Assembly (NCBI RefSeq): GCF_000429085.1
Contig: NZ_AUBE01000020.1
Coordinates: 1-64,000 of the forward strand
Direction of reading: 5' to 3'
From: Streptomyces flavidovirens DSM 40150
GTDB taxonomy: Bacteria; Actinomycetota; Actinomycetes; Streptomycetales; Streptomycetaceae
Length of the DNA: 64,000 bases
Position 1 is the first letter of the stretch, and each line of letters begins with the position of its first letter. The notes beneath the pieces were generated by a model. The model was not told the origin of the DNA. It saw only the letters and a list, made by a program, of their open reading frames with translations, and made no database searches. Made by a program: the position numbers and the translations under genes. This document shows positions 16,671 through 25,184 of this stretch, piece after piece.

Positions 16671-17444
16671 TCAGCGCACTTCGGTGATCTCCGGGCCACG
16701 CTGGAGCTGTCCCATCCCGCCGGAGAAGCGCGAGCCTTCCTGCTCCTCCTGCTGGACGCCCTCGGGCACCATCTGCGCGTCGTCCGGCAGCTTGAGGACG
16801 ATCGGGTCACGCGGCGCCATCGGCCCCTCGCCCCGTACGACCACGGTGTCCTTGAAGACGTGCTCCAGCACACCCGCGGCCTCCGGCTGCACCGCGCCCT
16901 GACCGGAGATCACTCCGCGCAGGAACCAGCGCGGCCCGTCGACGCCGACGAAGCGCACCATCTGCACGCCACCCGTGCCGTCCGGGAGCTGTACGGGCAC
17001 CTGGGCCCGCAGCTCCCAGCCGAGCGGGCCCTCGATCTCGTCGATGACGCCGCCCTGCTGGGTGATGCCCGACGCGATCTCCTCGCGGACCTCGCCCCAG
17101 ATGCCTTCCTTCTTGGGCGCCGCGAAGGCCTGGAGCTGGACGGCGCTGTCGCGCAGTACGACCGTCGCCGCGACGATCGCGTCGCCCGCGACCTCGACGC
17201 GCAGTTCCATGCCCTCGACTCCGGGCACGAACAGTCCGCCCAGGTCGACCCGGCCCTCACCGGGCTCCCTGACCTCGGACACGTCCCACGGACCGTCCGG
17301 TCGGGGTGCCGGCGGCAGGTTCACCCTGCGCGGCGACCCGTCGCCGTCCGCGGCCTCGTCAGGCTCGACGTCGTCGACGACCTGCTCGGCCTCGCCCGCC
17401 ACCACATCCGCGGCGGTTTCGCTCTTCTTGCGACGTCCGAACAC
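16671..17444 (-). CDS. DUF3710 domain protein
   Basis: A 257-residue soluble protein. The GTG at 17444 is preceded by GAAGGACAG and gives the family start (V)FGRRKKSE; the longer open frame overlaps dut and is not used. An acidic, low-complexity region (about 10-55; VVDDVEPDEAADGDG) leads to a conserved beta-rich domain (about 60-240; VDLGGLFVPGVEGMELRVEV, GIWGEVREEIASGI, VDGPRWFLRGVISG). DUF3710 genes follow dut throughout the actinobacteria; the function is not known. Start and dut stop are separated by one base, so it is translated from the dut mRNA. Confidence 0.8.
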   Translation of the reverse strand: MFGRRKKSETAADVVAGEAEQVVDDVEPDEAADGDGSPRRVNLPPAPRPDGPWDVSEVREPGEGRVDLGGLFVPGVEGMELRVEVAGDAIVAATVVLRDSAVQLQAFAAPKKEGIWGEVREEIASGITQQGGVIDEIEGPLGWELRAQVPVQLPDGTGGVQMVRFVGVDGPRWFLRGVISGQGAVQPEAAGVLEHVFKDTVVVRGEGPMAPRDPIVLKLPDDAQMVPEGVQQEEQEGSRFSGGMGQLQRGPEITEVR

Positions 17445-17445
17445 G

Positions 17446-17961
17446 TCACTGTCCTTCCCGGTCGGATACGACCGATGCGTATCGATTCCCACCCGCCCGG
17501 CCGTCCACGGCGGCATGACCGCCGGTGGAACCGAAGCCCCCCTCGGCCCGCGCCGAGCCGGGAAGCTCCGCGACCTCGTGGAAGCGCACCTTCTCGACCT
17601 GCTGGACGACCAGTTGGGCAATCCGGTCGAAGCGCTCGAACCGCACGCTTTCGCGCGGGTCGAGATTGACCACGATCACCTTGATTTCCCCACGGTACCC
17701 GGCATCCACCGTCCCCGGGGCATTCACGAGGGCGACTCCACAGCGGGCGGCGAGACCGGATCGCGGGTGCACGAAGGCCGCGTACCCGTCGGGCAGCGCG
17801 ACAGACACCCCGGTGGGCAGCACCGCACGCTCGCCCGGCGCCAGTTCGGCGGCCTGCGTGGTCACCAGGTCGGCTCCCGCGTCGCCCGGATGCCCGTACG
17901 AAGGCAGCGGTACGTCGGGGTCGACCCGGCGGATCAGCACGTCTACAGGGTCACGGCTCAC
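17446..17961 (-). CDS. dut: dUTP pyrophosphatase
   Basis: Hydrolyses dUTP to dUMP and pyrophosphate, keeping uracil out of DNA and feeding dTMP synthesis. The 171-residue protein carries the five trimeric dUTPase motifs: GDAGADL (motif 1), HPRSGLAARCG (motif 2), GTVDAGYRGEIKV (motif 3, with the catalytic Asp and base-reading Tyr), RIAQLVVQ (motif 4) and the C-terminal arm RAEGGFGSTG (motif 5). About 15 extra residues follow motif 5. Its start overlaps the stop of the thioesterase gene (ATGA). Complete and surely functional. Confidence 0.95.
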   Translation of the reverse strand: MSRDPVDVLIRRVDPDVPLPSYGHPGDAGADLVTTQAAELAPGERAVLPTGVSVALPDGYAAFVHPRSGLAARCGVALVNAPGTVDAGYRGEIKVIVVNLDPRESVRFERFDRIAQLVVQQVEKVRFHEVAELPGSARAEGGFGSTGGHAAVDGRAGGNRYASVVSDREGQ

Positions 17962-18566
17962 GGGTTCACCTCGAAGGCGCGGGTGCGCCTGACCTGATCG
18001 GGGTCGGCCATCGCCGCCCGGATCTCCTCCGGGCGTCCGTTCTCGATGAAGTGGTCGACCTTGACTTCGATGAAGAGGGCGTCGGCGCGGACGGCGACGG
18101 GCCCGTCGGGGCCCCCGATCCGTCCGGTCGCCGTGGAGTAGATCTTCCGGCCGTGCACCGCGGTCACCTCGGCGTCGAAGTGCAGCACGGTGTCCACCGG
18201 CACGGGACGTACGAAATCGGTCTCCAGCCGGCCGGTCACCGCGATCACCCGCAGCAGCCAGTTCAGCGAGCCGAGCGTCTCGTCCAGCGCCGTCGCCAGT
18301 ACGCCGCCGTGCGCGAGGCCGGGGGCACCCTGGTGGGCGGGCCTGACCGTGAACTCGGCCGAGACGCGCACGCCTTCACCCGCGCGGGCCTGGAGGTGCA
18401 GCCCGTGGGGCTGGCCGTCACCGCAGCCGAAGCAGTGGTCGTAGTGCGCGCCGAGCAGCTCTCCGGGCGGCGGTGCGTCGGGGTGCCTGACCGGGGCTAT
18501 GGCGTCGGCCGGGGGCTTCAGGGCCGCAGACCCGGGGGCCGTCTCCCGGAAGTTCTCAGTACTCAC
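17958..18566 (-). CDS. PaaI-family hotdog thioesterase
   Basis: A 202-residue protein. A leader of about 35 residues precedes a single hotdog fold with HYDHCFGCGDGQPHGLHLQ, the substrate-site strand HQGAPGLAHGGVLATALDE and the final VDTVLHFDAEV. These motifs match acyl-CoA thioesterases of the PaaI/YbgC type; the acyl-CoA substrate cannot be predicted. The GTG at 18566 begins the conserved MSTENFRE reading; longer frames upstream overlap the divergent DUF3093 gene. It is the first gene of an operon with dut and DUF3710. Confidence 0.8.
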   Translation of the reverse strand: MSTENFRETAPGSAALKPPADAIAPVRHPDAPPPGELLGAHYDHCFGCGDGQPHGLHLQARAGEGVRVSAEFTVRPAHQGAPGLAHGGVLATALDETLGSLNWLLRVIAVTGRLETDFVRPVPVDTVLHFDAEVTAVHGRKIYSTATGRIGGPDGPVAVRADALFIEVKVDHFIENGRPEEIRAAMADPDQVRRTRAFEVNP

Positions 18567-18624
18567 AGGCGCAGACCTTACCCGCGCGGTTACGCGCAGG
18601 TCGCACCGTGCCAAGCTTGGTTTC

Positions 18625-19083
18625 ATGCAGCCTTCCGCCCCGCAGTACGCAGAAAGTCTCACCGCACCCCGCTCCTGGTGGATCATCGCCGGGCTCATCG
18701 GCATCGCGGGCGGGCTGATGCTGCTGCCCCTGGGTCTCCTGCCGATGCTGGGCGGTCTGGTCGCGGCCGGAGCGCTCGCCGCGGCGGGCGTGAGTGCATA
18801 CGGCTCGCAGCGGATCCGGGTGGTCGGGGACGCGCTGATCGCCGGTGACGCCCGTATCCCGGTGTCCGCGCTGGGCGAGACCGAGGTGCTGGACGCGGAG
18901 CAGGCCCGCGCCTGGCGGACGTACAAGGCCGATACGCGCGCCCACATGCTGCTGCGCAGCTACATTCCGGGAGCGCTGCGGGTGGAAGTCACCGACCCGG
19001 CCGACCCGACGCCGTACCTCTACCTCTCGACGCGCGATCCCGAGGGCCTGGCCGCGGCTCTCGCGGCCGTACGGGCGGCCTAG
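18625..19083 (+). CDS. DUF3093 membrane protein
   Basis: A 152-residue protein with two closely spaced membrane helices (about residues 17-36 and 38-58; WWIIAGLIGIAGGLMLLPLG) followed by a small beta-rich cytoplasmic domain (SQRIRVVGDALIAGDARIPV, LRVEVTDPADPTPYLYLSTR). This is the DUF3093 family, found across actinobacteria and usually beside dut, with no known function. The ATG at 18625 starts the family reading; the gene is divergent from the thioesterase. Its TAG stop shares bases with the TAG stop of the opposite gene in the palindrome CTAG. Confidence 0.78.
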   Translation: MQPSAPQYAESLTAPRSWWIIAGLIGIAGGLMLLPLGLLPMLGGLVAAGALAAAGVSAYGSQRIRVVGDALIAGDARIPVSALGETEVLDAEQARAWRTYKADTRAHMLLRSYIPGALRVEVTDPADPTPYLYLSTRDPEGLAAALAAVRAA

Positions 19084-19952
19084 CCGCCCAGCTCCTTGCC
19101 ACCCGACCCCGGCCCGGTCGGGGGCTGTGCCGGCTTTTCGGGCTCGTCGAGGGGCGGCAGCTCGGGCAGCGCGTCCCAGGGGATCTGGGTGCTGCGCAGG
19201 TCCTTGCGGACCCGCTCGGCGAGCTTTCTGGTGTCGCGGCGGTTCATCACGGCGCCGACGGCGGCGCCGACCATGAACGGCATGAGGTTCGGCAGATTAC
19301 GGACCATGCGTTTCATGATCTGCTGCCGGAGCTGGCGCTTGAGCTGCGTGCCGAGCGCCGTGTTGTACGTGGCCGGTTTGGTCACGTCGATCCCCCGCTC
19401 CTGGGTCCAGGAGGTGAGGTAGGCGGTGCTGCGCTGGGTCAGCCCGCCGGGCGGCCGCATGCCGTAGACCTCGTGCAGCTCCGCGATGAGCTTCAGCTCG
19501 ATCGCGGCGACGCCGGTGATCTCGGCGGCCAGCTCGGCCGGCATCGCGGGGGGTACGGGCAGCATGGCCGCCGCGCCGATGCCCGCCCCCACGGTGGAGG
19601 TGCCGTTGGCCGCACCCGCCACCAGCTTGTCCGCGATCTGCTCCGGGCCGAGGCCCGGGAACTGCTTGCGCAGGGTCGGCAGGTCACGCACGGGAACGCG
19701 CGGCGCCAGCTCGATGACCCGGTCGGCGAGATAGCCGATACCGGCCTTCGCGCCCTGGCCACCCTTCCGTACGCCCTGCCTGACAGCCGCCAGGCGCCGG
19801 GCCCGCGCAGTGGGCCCTTCCGCCGTTTCGAGCGAGGCCGGCAGGCCTCGCTCGTCGTCACGTGCGCCGACGGCCGCGCTCACGCCTTGCGGCGCCTCCG
19901 GGGAATCCTTGCGCCGGAAGCGCTTCTTCCTGGACGGTGTCGCGCCTGCCAT
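19080..19952 (-). CDS. conserved hypothetical protein with glycine/alanine membrane-like segment
   Basis: A 290-residue protein with a basic start (SRKKRFRRK), a helical middle containing a small-residue hydrophobic stretch (GTSTVGAGIGAAAMLPVPPA, about residues 118-137), an alpha-helical core (AELAAEITGVAAIELKLIAELHEVYG, in two helices) and a second hydrophobic glycine-rich stretch (NLMPFMVGAAVGAVMNRR, about 224-241), then a proline-rich tail. The pattern resembles EcsC-like proteins, but I would not assign it. No function is known to me. ATG at 19952; the stop overlaps the convergent DUF3093 stop. Confidence 0.7.
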   Translation of the reverse strand: MAGATPSRKKRFRRKDSPEAPQGVSAAVGARDDERGLPASLETAEGPTARARRLAAVRQGVRKGGQGAKAGIGYLADRVIELAPRVPVRDLPTLRKQFPGLGPEQIADKLVAGAANGTSTVGAGIGAAAMLPVPPAMPAELAAEITGVAAIELKLIAELHEVYGMRPPGGLTQRSTAYLTSWTQERGIDVTKPATYNTALGTQLKRQLRQQIMKRMVRNLPNLMPFMVGAAVGAVMNRRDTRKLAERVRKDLRSTQIPWDALPELPPLDEPEKPAQPPTGPGSGGKELGG

Positions 19953-19963
19953 GGCCGGCCTGC

Positions 19964-20260
19964 CTAGTCGCAGTCGCGGCAGATCGGCTGACCGTTCTTC
20001 TCCCTGGCCAGCTGGCTGCGGTGGTGCACCAGGAAGCAGCTCATGCAGGTGAACTCGTCGGCCTGCTTGGGCAGGACGCGAACGGCGAGCTCTTCGTTGG
20101 ACAGGTCGGCGCCGGGCAGTTCAAGCCCTTCCGCCGCCTCGAATTCGTCCACGTCAACGGCCGATGCCGTCTTGTCGCTACGACGTGCCTTGAGCTCTTC
20201 AAGACTGTCGGAATCGACGTCGTCATCGGTCTTGCGTGGGGTGTCGTAATCCGTTGCCAC
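19964..20260 (-). CDS. DUF4193 zinc-ribbon-like small protein
   Basis: A 98-residue acidic protein (DDDVDSDSLEELKARR) ending in a four-cysteine ribbon: FTCMSCFLVHHRSQL and later ICRDCD. The paired CXXC motifs and the final CRDCD are diagnostic of DUF4193, a highly expressed, conserved actinobacterial family of unknown role. The ATG at 20260 has a GGGGGAG-rich leader just upstream on the minus strand. It lies 11 bases upstream of the 290-residue hypothetical gene and probably shares its transcript. Confidence 0.82.
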   Translation of the reverse strand: MATDYDTPRKTDDDVDSDSLEELKARRSDKTASAVDVDEFEAAEGLELPGADLSNEELAVRVLPKQADEFTCMSCFLVHHRSQLAREKNGQPICRDCD

Positions 20261-20501
20261 TGTCGCTCTCCCCCTCTGGGTAGTTGCGGTGTCTCAGCGC
20301 ACGTAACGCGTGAGAGGCCGGACTTGTGCCCGACCTGAGGCGGAGATTTTGCCTCACATCAAGGTCTGTTACTCAATCGACACCCAACCGAGCCCCTCAG
20401 GGTTGATCGGTTTGGATGGCGATCGGGACCGTACACGGTCCGAATGTCGCACTTCACGAGCGCCACCTCGTGTACTTCCCGTTATCTCACCCCTAGGAAA
20501 C

Positions 20502-20533
20502 CCGGACTTTTCCCGGTTTTCCGGGGAAGTCCG
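20502..20533 (-). terminator. hairpin downstream of cutS
   Basis: CGGACTT pairs with AAGTCCG, with an inner CCCGG/CCGGG helix, giving a nearly continuous stem 120 bases after the cutS stop. Confidence 0.55.
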
Positions 20534-20568
20534 TGATCACGCAGAGTGGGTGGCCGGAAATTCGAGCC

Positions 20569-20582
20569 TGTGATCGATCACA
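20569..20582. promoter_or_regulatory. Crp-type palindrome TGTGATCGATCACA
   Basis: A perfect 14-base palindrome containing GTG-N6-CAC, the core of cyclic-AMP receptor protein sites. It lies about 70 bases after the cutS stop and about 310 bases upstream of DUF4193, so its promoter is unclear. Confidence 0.4.
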
Positions 20583-20653
20583 CACAGGCCGACCCCTGCC
20601 GGGTCCAGAAAATTCCGCTTAAAGCGAACAGCCGCGTGGCTGCGTGAAACGTC

Positions 20654-21895
20654 TCAGACCGGGAGAGTGACATGCATCACGAGGCCGCCGCCCTCGCGGG
20701 GCTCCGCGATGATACGGCCTCCGTGGGCCCTCGCGACGCTGCGCGCGATCGAGAGCCCGAGACCGACGCCCTTGTCGCTGCCGGTGCGCTCGGTACGCAG
20801 GCGCCGGAACGGCTCGAAGAGGTTGTCGATCTCGTACGCGGGAACCACTGGACCCGTGTTCGAGACCACCAGGAGTGCCTGGCCGTGCTGAACCTCGGTG
20901 GTGACCTCGACCCAGCCGTCCTCGGGGACGTTGTAGCGCACGGCGTTCTGCACCAGGTTAAGGGCGATCCGCTCCAGCAGAACGCCATTGCCCTGCACGA
21001 CGGCGGGCGCCCGCTCACCGCGGATCTCCACACCCTTCGCCGCCGCCTCACCGTGCGCCTGGTCGATGGCGCGCGAGGCGACCTCGGCCAGGTCCACCGG
21101 CTTGCGCTCGACGATCTGGTTCTCGCTGCTGGCGAGCAGCAGCAGGCCCTCCACCAGTTGCTCGCTGCGCTCGTTGGTGGCCAGCAGGGTCTTGCCGAGC
21201 TGCTGGAGCTCGGGGGGCGCGCCGGGGTCCGACAGGTGGACCTCCAGCAGCGTCCGGTTGATCGCGAGCGGCGTGCGCAGTTCGTGCGACGCGTTACCCA
21301 CGAACCTCTGCTGGGCGGTGAAGGCCCGCTCCAGACGGTCGAGCATCTCGTCGAAGGTGTCCGCGAGCTCCTTCAGCTCGTCGTCGGGCCCGTCCAGCTC
21401 GATCCGCCGGGTCAGGTCCGTGCCGGCCACCCGGCGGGCCGTGCGCGTGATCCTGCCGAGCGGCGACAGGACGCGCCCGGCCATCGCGTAACCGAAGGCG
21501 AAAGCGATGACACTGAGCCCGAGCAGGGCGAGCAGGGAGCGGCTGAGCAGCTCGTCGAGCGCCTGCTGCCGCTGGTGGTTGACGCAGGCGTTCATCGCCG
21601 CGTTGAACTGCTCGGGCGAGGGGTTGCTGGGCAGGTCCCGCAGGTCGCACACGGTGCTCTCGACCCGGCCGCTCACGATCTTGAAGGGCAGGTCGCTGCC
21701 GACCGCGAGGGCCTGGGCCGCGAGCAGGTAGATGATCGAGAGCAGCAGAATGCCCGCGATCAGGAACATCCCGCCGTACAGCAGGGTGAGCCGTATCCGG
21801 ATGGTCGGGCGCAGCCACGGGAACGAGGGTTCCTGCTCCCTCGGGTCCCAGGTCGGTTTCGGCGGCGCGCCGGGGGGCGCCGGGGTGGAAGCCAT
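20654..21895 (-). CDS. cutS: CutS sensor histidine kinase
   Basis: A 413-residue membrane kinase. The first helix is about 33-65 and the second about 118-140; the extracellular loop between them is short and holds two cysteines, C83 and C104, able to form a disulfide. A HAMP domain (SPLGRITRTARRVAG) is followed by HisKA with the phosphorylated histidine in ASHELRTPLAINR and a HATPase with NLVQNAVRY and GVGLGLSIARSVARAHGG. Together with the adjacent regulator it matches the CutRS system of Streptomyces. The pair of extracytoplasmic cysteines fits reports that CutRS monitors the state of exported proteins; that role is inferred here. The start follows the cutR stop by six bases. Confidence 0.9.
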   Translation of the reverse strand: MASTPAPPGAPPKPTWDPREQEPSFPWLRPTIRIRLTLLYGGMFLIAGILLLSIIYLLAAQALAVGSDLPFKIVSGRVESTVCDLRDLPSNPSPEQFNAAMNACVNHQRQQALDELLSRSLLALLGLSVIAFAFGYAMAGRVLSPLGRITRTARRVAGTDLTRRIELDGPDDELKELADTFDEMLDRLERAFTAQQRFVGNASHELRTPLAINRTLLEVHLSDPGAPPELQQLGKTLLATNERSEQLVEGLLLLASSENQIVERKPVDLAEVASRAIDQAHGEAAAKGVEIRGERAPAVVQGNGVLLERIALNLVQNAVRYNVPEDGWVEVTTEVQHGQALLVVSNTGPVVPAYEIDNLFEPFRRLRTERTGSDKGVGLGLSIARSVARAHGGRIIAEPREGGGLVMHVTLPV

Positions 21896-21901
21896 CGCGC
21901 G

Positions 21902-22555
21902 TCAGATCCGGTAGCCGGAACCGGGCACGGTGACGATGACCGGCGGCTCACCGAGCTTGCGGCGCAGCGTCATGACGGTGACCCGCACGACATTGGTGAA
22001 CGGATCGGTGTTCTCGTCCCACGCCTTTTCGAGGAGCTGCTCGGCCGACACGACGGCACCTTCGCTGCGCATCAGCACCTCCAGCACCGCGAACTCCTTC
22101 GGCGCGAGCTGGATCTCCTGGCCGTCGCGGAAGACCTCACGGCGGTTCGGGTCGAGCTTGATGCCGGAGCGCTCCAGGACCGGCGGCAGCGCGACGGTCG
22201 TACGGCGCCCAAGGGCCCGTACCCGCGCGGTCAGCTCGCTGAAGGCGAAGGGCTTGGGCAGATAGTCGTCGGCGCCGATCTCCAGGCCCTCCACGCGGTC
22301 GCTGACGTCACCGGAAGCGGTGAGCATCAGGACACGGGTGGGCATGCCCAGCTCGACGATCTTGCGGCAGACGTCGTCACCGTGGACCAGCGGGAGGTCA
22401 CGGTCGAGCACGACGACGTCGTAGTCGTTCACCCCGATACGTTCCAGGGCGGCCGCTCCGTCGTACACGACGTCGACGGCCATGGCCTCCCGGCGCAGTC
22501 CGGTGGCCACCGCATCGGCGAGCAGCTGCTCGTCCTCGACGACGAGTACGCGCAC
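21902..22555 (-). CDS. cutR: CutR response regulator
   Basis: A 217-residue OmpR-family regulator. The receiver starts (V)RVLVVEDEQLLADAV with the acidic pair at residues 7-8, the phosphorylated aspartate in VVVLDRDLPLVHG, VLMLTAS and the lysine of YLPKPFAF. The winged helix carries VVRVTVMTLRRKLGEP and ends GSGYRI. The sequence fits Streptomyces CutR. The GTG at 22555 is preceded by GGAAGGAATT. cutR and cutS form one operon, and the gene opposite (57 residues) is divergent from the same 300-bp region. Confidence 0.92.
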   Translation of the reverse strand: MRVLVVEDEQLLADAVATGLRREAMAVDVVYDGAAALERIGVNDYDVVVLDRDLPLVHGDDVCRKIVELGMPTRVLMLTASGDVSDRVEGLEIGADDYLPKPFAFSELTARVRALGRRTTVALPPVLERSGIKLDPNRREVFRDGQEIQLAPKEFAVLEVLMRSEGAVVSAEQLLEKAWDENTDPFTNVVRVTVMTLRRKLGEPPVIVTVPGSGYRI

Positions 22556-22856
22556 GTCGTAATTCCTTCCGCTGACTGCCCTGGCGAGCAGGTGTATCCG
22601 ATGGGCTGTGTGCAGCCATCCTGCCCCTTTCGGCCATAAACCGGCGGTAAGGCGATACGGGCGGAAGGCGACGGCCGAGGGCCATGAGTGGGGATTTCCA
22701 TGATTCCTGGGCGAGTTGAGGTTTTCCTGAGGCGGGCTGTGGGGAGGACGACTGAACACCCCGCGATCACGCCCTGTATTCGGCACGCCACGTGATCGAC
22801 CCACCCACCCCCGGCACACCCCCGTGCCGCCGACCCATGACGAGGGGGCGCAACCC
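22556..22856. other. 301-bp divergent promoter region of cutR and a small gene
   Basis: No gene or strong hairpin is seen. Promoters for both divergent genes must lie here; I could not pick one with confidence. Confidence 0.45.
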
Positions 22857-23030
22857 ATGGACGCTTTCACCGCAGGCCTGCTGCAGCGCATAAAGGCCAC
22901 GGAATCGGACCTCACGATGGCTCGAGAGACGGGCGACGACTTCCTGGCGGAGGTGGAGCAGGCGGAGCTGGAGGACCTGCACCGCCTCGCCGCGGAGCAC
23001 GGCGTAAAGGTAACCGCCGCGAGCGTGTGA
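22857..23030 (+). CDS. small helical protein, 57 residues
   Basis: The ATG at 22857 follows GAGGGGG by eight bases, a good ribosome binding site. The product (MDAFTAGLLQRIKATESDL and onward) is acidic and entirely helix-forming, with heptad-like spacing (LLQRIKATESDLTMARE), and ends GVKVTAASV. It has no cysteine or membrane segment. Codon use is typical of the genome and a strong terminator follows, supporting a real gene. I do not know its function. Longer in-frame starts upstream lack a ribosome binding site. Confidence 0.75.
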   Translation: MDAFTAGLLQRIKATESDLTMARETGDDFLAEVEQAELEDLHRLAAEHGVKVTAASV

Positions 23031-23063
23031 CCTGCCGGTCCTCGACCGTACGGAGTGCGACAG

Positions 23064-23095
23064 GGCCCCGGCGCCGGGGAAGGCGCCGGGGCCTT
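23064..23095 (+). terminator. terminator of the small gene
   Basis: GGCCCCGGCGCC (23064-23075) pairs perfectly with 23082-23093 around GGGGAA, followed by TT. It sits between convergent genes. Confidence 0.8.
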
Positions 23096-23122
23096 CGCGA
23101 CCCCTGATCCGCCGGACAGGCC

Positions 23123-23923
23123 CTAGTCGTGCCAGGCGCCGAACTCCTCCAGCAGTGCCTGCAGCGGCTCGAACACCCCCGCCGGCGCGGCGATCGTCAG
23201 CTCACCCGACGGCCGCTCACCAGGTCGGCCACCCGTCACGGCCCCCGCCTCCCGCGCGATCAGGTCACCGGCCGCCAGGTCCCAGGGGCTGAGTCCCCGC
23301 TCGTAGTACCCGTCCAGCCGCCCCGCCCCCACATCGCACAGATCGATCGCCGCCGACCCGCTCCTGCGGATGTCCCGCAGCCTCGGGATCAGCCGCTGTA
23401 CGACGTCCGCCTGGTGGCTGCGGACCGTGGCGACGTAGTTGAAGCCGGTGGAGACCAGCGCCTGGTCGAGCGGCGGCGCGGGCCGTACCCGCAGCGCCGT
23501 GCCGTTGGCGTACGCGCCGCCGCCGCGCACCGCCTGGTACGTCTCACCACGCATCGGCGCCTCAACGACCCCCACCACCGTCTCGCCACGCAGCTCGGCC
23601 GCGATGGACACCGCCCAAGTGGGCAGCCCGTACAGGTAATTGACCGTGCCGTCGAGCGGGGCGATCACCCACCGCACCCCGCTCGTGCCCTCGCTGCTCG
23701 CGCCCTCCTCCCCCAGGACCCCGTCATCGGGCCGGTGTTCGGCGAGGAAGCCGGTGATCAGCTTCTCGGCGGCGATGTCCATCTCGGTGACGACGTCGAT
23801 GGGGCTCGACTTGGTGGCGGCCACGCCGAGATCGGCCGGCCGCCCGTCCCGCAGCAGCGCACCGGCCCGCCGTGCGGCCTCCAGGGCGAGTTCGAGCAGC
23901 TCGGAGGTGAGGGGATCGGTCAC
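23123..23923 (-). CDS. inositol monophosphatase-family phosphatase
   Basis: A 266-residue Mg-dependent, Li-sensitive-type phosphatase. Motifs are TKSSPIDVVTEMDIAAEK, a GEEGASSEG segment, the metal site WVIAPLDGTVNYLYGLP (the family WXXDPXDGTXNF motif, with Asp-to-Ala variation at its first Asp position, WVIAPLDGT), and WDLAAGDLIAREAGA near the C-terminus. Substrates in the family include inositol-1-phosphate, histidinol phosphate and 3'-phosphoadenosine phosphate; sequence does not decide. The WIAPLDG variant is common in actinobacterial members. It ends the ferrochelatase direction of transcription: its start is 21 bases after the hemH stop, so it is probably cotranscribed. Confidence 0.82.
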   Translation of the reverse strand: MTDPLTSELLELALEAARRAGALLRDGRPADLGVAATKSSPIDVVTEMDIAAEKLITGFLAEHRPDDGVLGEEGASSEGTSGVRWVIAPLDGTVNYLYGLPTWAVSIAAELRGETVVGVVEAPMRGETYQAVRGGGAYANGTALRVRPAPPLDQALVSTGFNYVATVRSHQADVVQRLIPRLRDIRRSGSAAIDLCDVGAGRLDGYYERGLSPWDLAAGDLIAREAGAVTGGRPGERPSGELTIAAPAGVFEPLQALLEEFGAWHD

Positions 23924-23944
23924 GGCTCTCCTTGTGCGTAAGGG

Positions 23945-25075
23945 TTACGGGTACGGACTGTCGGCGCCCGCGGCTGCGGGCTTCGGAGCCCTGGCCGGGC
24001 AGCACCCGACCGGGCAGAGGTCGTGGCTCGCGCCCAGCGCCCCCAGCGCGCACCGCTCCACCACGAGCCCCCGCTCGGCGGCCGCCCGCTCCAGCAGCAG
24101 ATCGCGTACGGCGGCGGCGAAGCGCGGGTCGGCGCCGACGGTCGCGGACCGCCGCACCGGCAGACCGAGTTCGGCGGCCTTGGCGGTGGCCTCGGTGTCG
24201 AGGTCGTACAGCACCTCCATGTGGTCCGAGACGAAGCCGATCGGCACCATCACGACCGCCGGCACACCCGCGGCGTGCCGCTCCTCCAGGTGGTCGCAGA
24301 TGTCCGGCTCCAGCCACGGAATGTGCGGCGCGCCGCTGCGCGACTGGTAGACGAGCTGCCAGGGATGCGCGACGCCGGTCTCCTCGCGCACGGCCTCGGC
24401 GATCACGTGGGCGACGTCCAGGTGCTCGGCGACGTACGCGCCACCGTCACCGTGCGCCTCCACCGGCCCCGACGTGTCCGCCGCCGCCGTGGGGATGGAA
24501 TGCGTCGTGAAGGCGAGGTGCGCCCCCGCCCGTACGCTCTCGTCCAGCTCCGCCAGGGACGTGACGACCCCGTCGACCATGGGACGTACGAAGCCCGGAT
24601 GGTTGAAGTAGTGCCGCAGCTTGTCGACGCGCGGCGGCTCGATCCCCTCGGCCTCCAGCGTGGCCAGCGCCTCGGCGAGGTTCTCGCGGTACTGGCGGCA
24701 GCCGGAGTACGAGGCGTACGCGCTCGTGGTGAGCACGGCGATACGGCGGCGGCCGTCCGCGGCCATCTCGCGCAGGGTGTCGACGAGGTACGGCGCCCAG
24801 TTGCGGTTGCCCCAGTAGACCGGCAGGCCGTCCAGACCGTGCTCGGCGAAGTCCTTGCGCAGGGCGTCGAGGAGCGAGCGGTTCTGCTCGTTGATCGGGC
24901 TGACTCCGCCGAAGAGGAAGTAGTGCTGCCCCACCTCCTTGAGCCGCTCCTTGGGGATGCCGCGGCCACGGGTGACGTTCTCCAGGAAAGGAACCACGTC
25001 GTCCGGGCCTTCGGGACCGCCGAAGGAGAGAAGCAGCAAGGCGTCGTACGGGGCTGGATCGCGCTGATCGGGCAT
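23945..25075 (-). CDS. hemH: coproporphyrin ferrochelatase
   Basis: Inserts Fe2+ into the porphyrin in heme synthesis; in actinobacteria the substrate is coproporphyrin III (also named CpfC). The 376-residue protein shows [50 protein letters not shown], the catalytic histidine in FTTHSIP, and the porphyrin-site segment [21 protein letters not shown] with [17 protein letters not shown]. The C-terminus has several cysteines ([19 protein letters not shown]), with the upstream one able to form the [2Fe-2S] cluster of actinobacterial enzymes. The ATG at 25075 gives the conserved [20 protein letters not shown] start in two parts; the longer frame to 25159 is not conserved. Confidence 0.92.
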   Translation of the reverse strand: MPDQRDPAPYDALLLLSFGGPEGPDDVVPFLENVTRGRGIPKERLKEVGQHYFLFGGVSPINEQNRSLLDALRKDFAEHGLDGLPVYWGNRNWAPYLVDTLREMAADGRRRIAVLTTSAYASYSGCRQYRENLAEALATLEAEGIEPPRVDKLRHYFNHPGFVRPMVDGVVTSLAELDESVRAGAHLAFTTHSIPTAAADTSGPVEAHGDGGAYVAEHLDVAHVIAEAVREETGVAHPWQLVYQSRSGAPHIPWLEPDICDHLEERHAAGVPAVVMVPIGFVSDHMEVLYDLDTEATAKAAELGLPVRRSATVGADPRFAAAVRDLLLERAAAERGLVVERCALGALGASHDLCPVGCCPARAPKPAAAGADSPYP

Positions 25076-25184
25076 GGGAACGATCCTGCCACTCGCGCGC
25101 GGCGGCGGAGAAACCGCAGTGCGGCACGCCGCCCGGCGGCCGTAAGATGCAAGTTCCACCTATACGCCTTACCGGAGCGCCCTC

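Larger units (their letters stand above)
20261..20653. other. 393-bp region between cutS and DUF4193
   Basis: No gene is seen. It contains a GGACCG-4-CGGTCC inverted repeat (20426-20441), a long hairpin (about 20502-20533) that can end cutS transcription, and a perfect Crp-type palindrome at 20569-20582. Confidence 0.55.
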
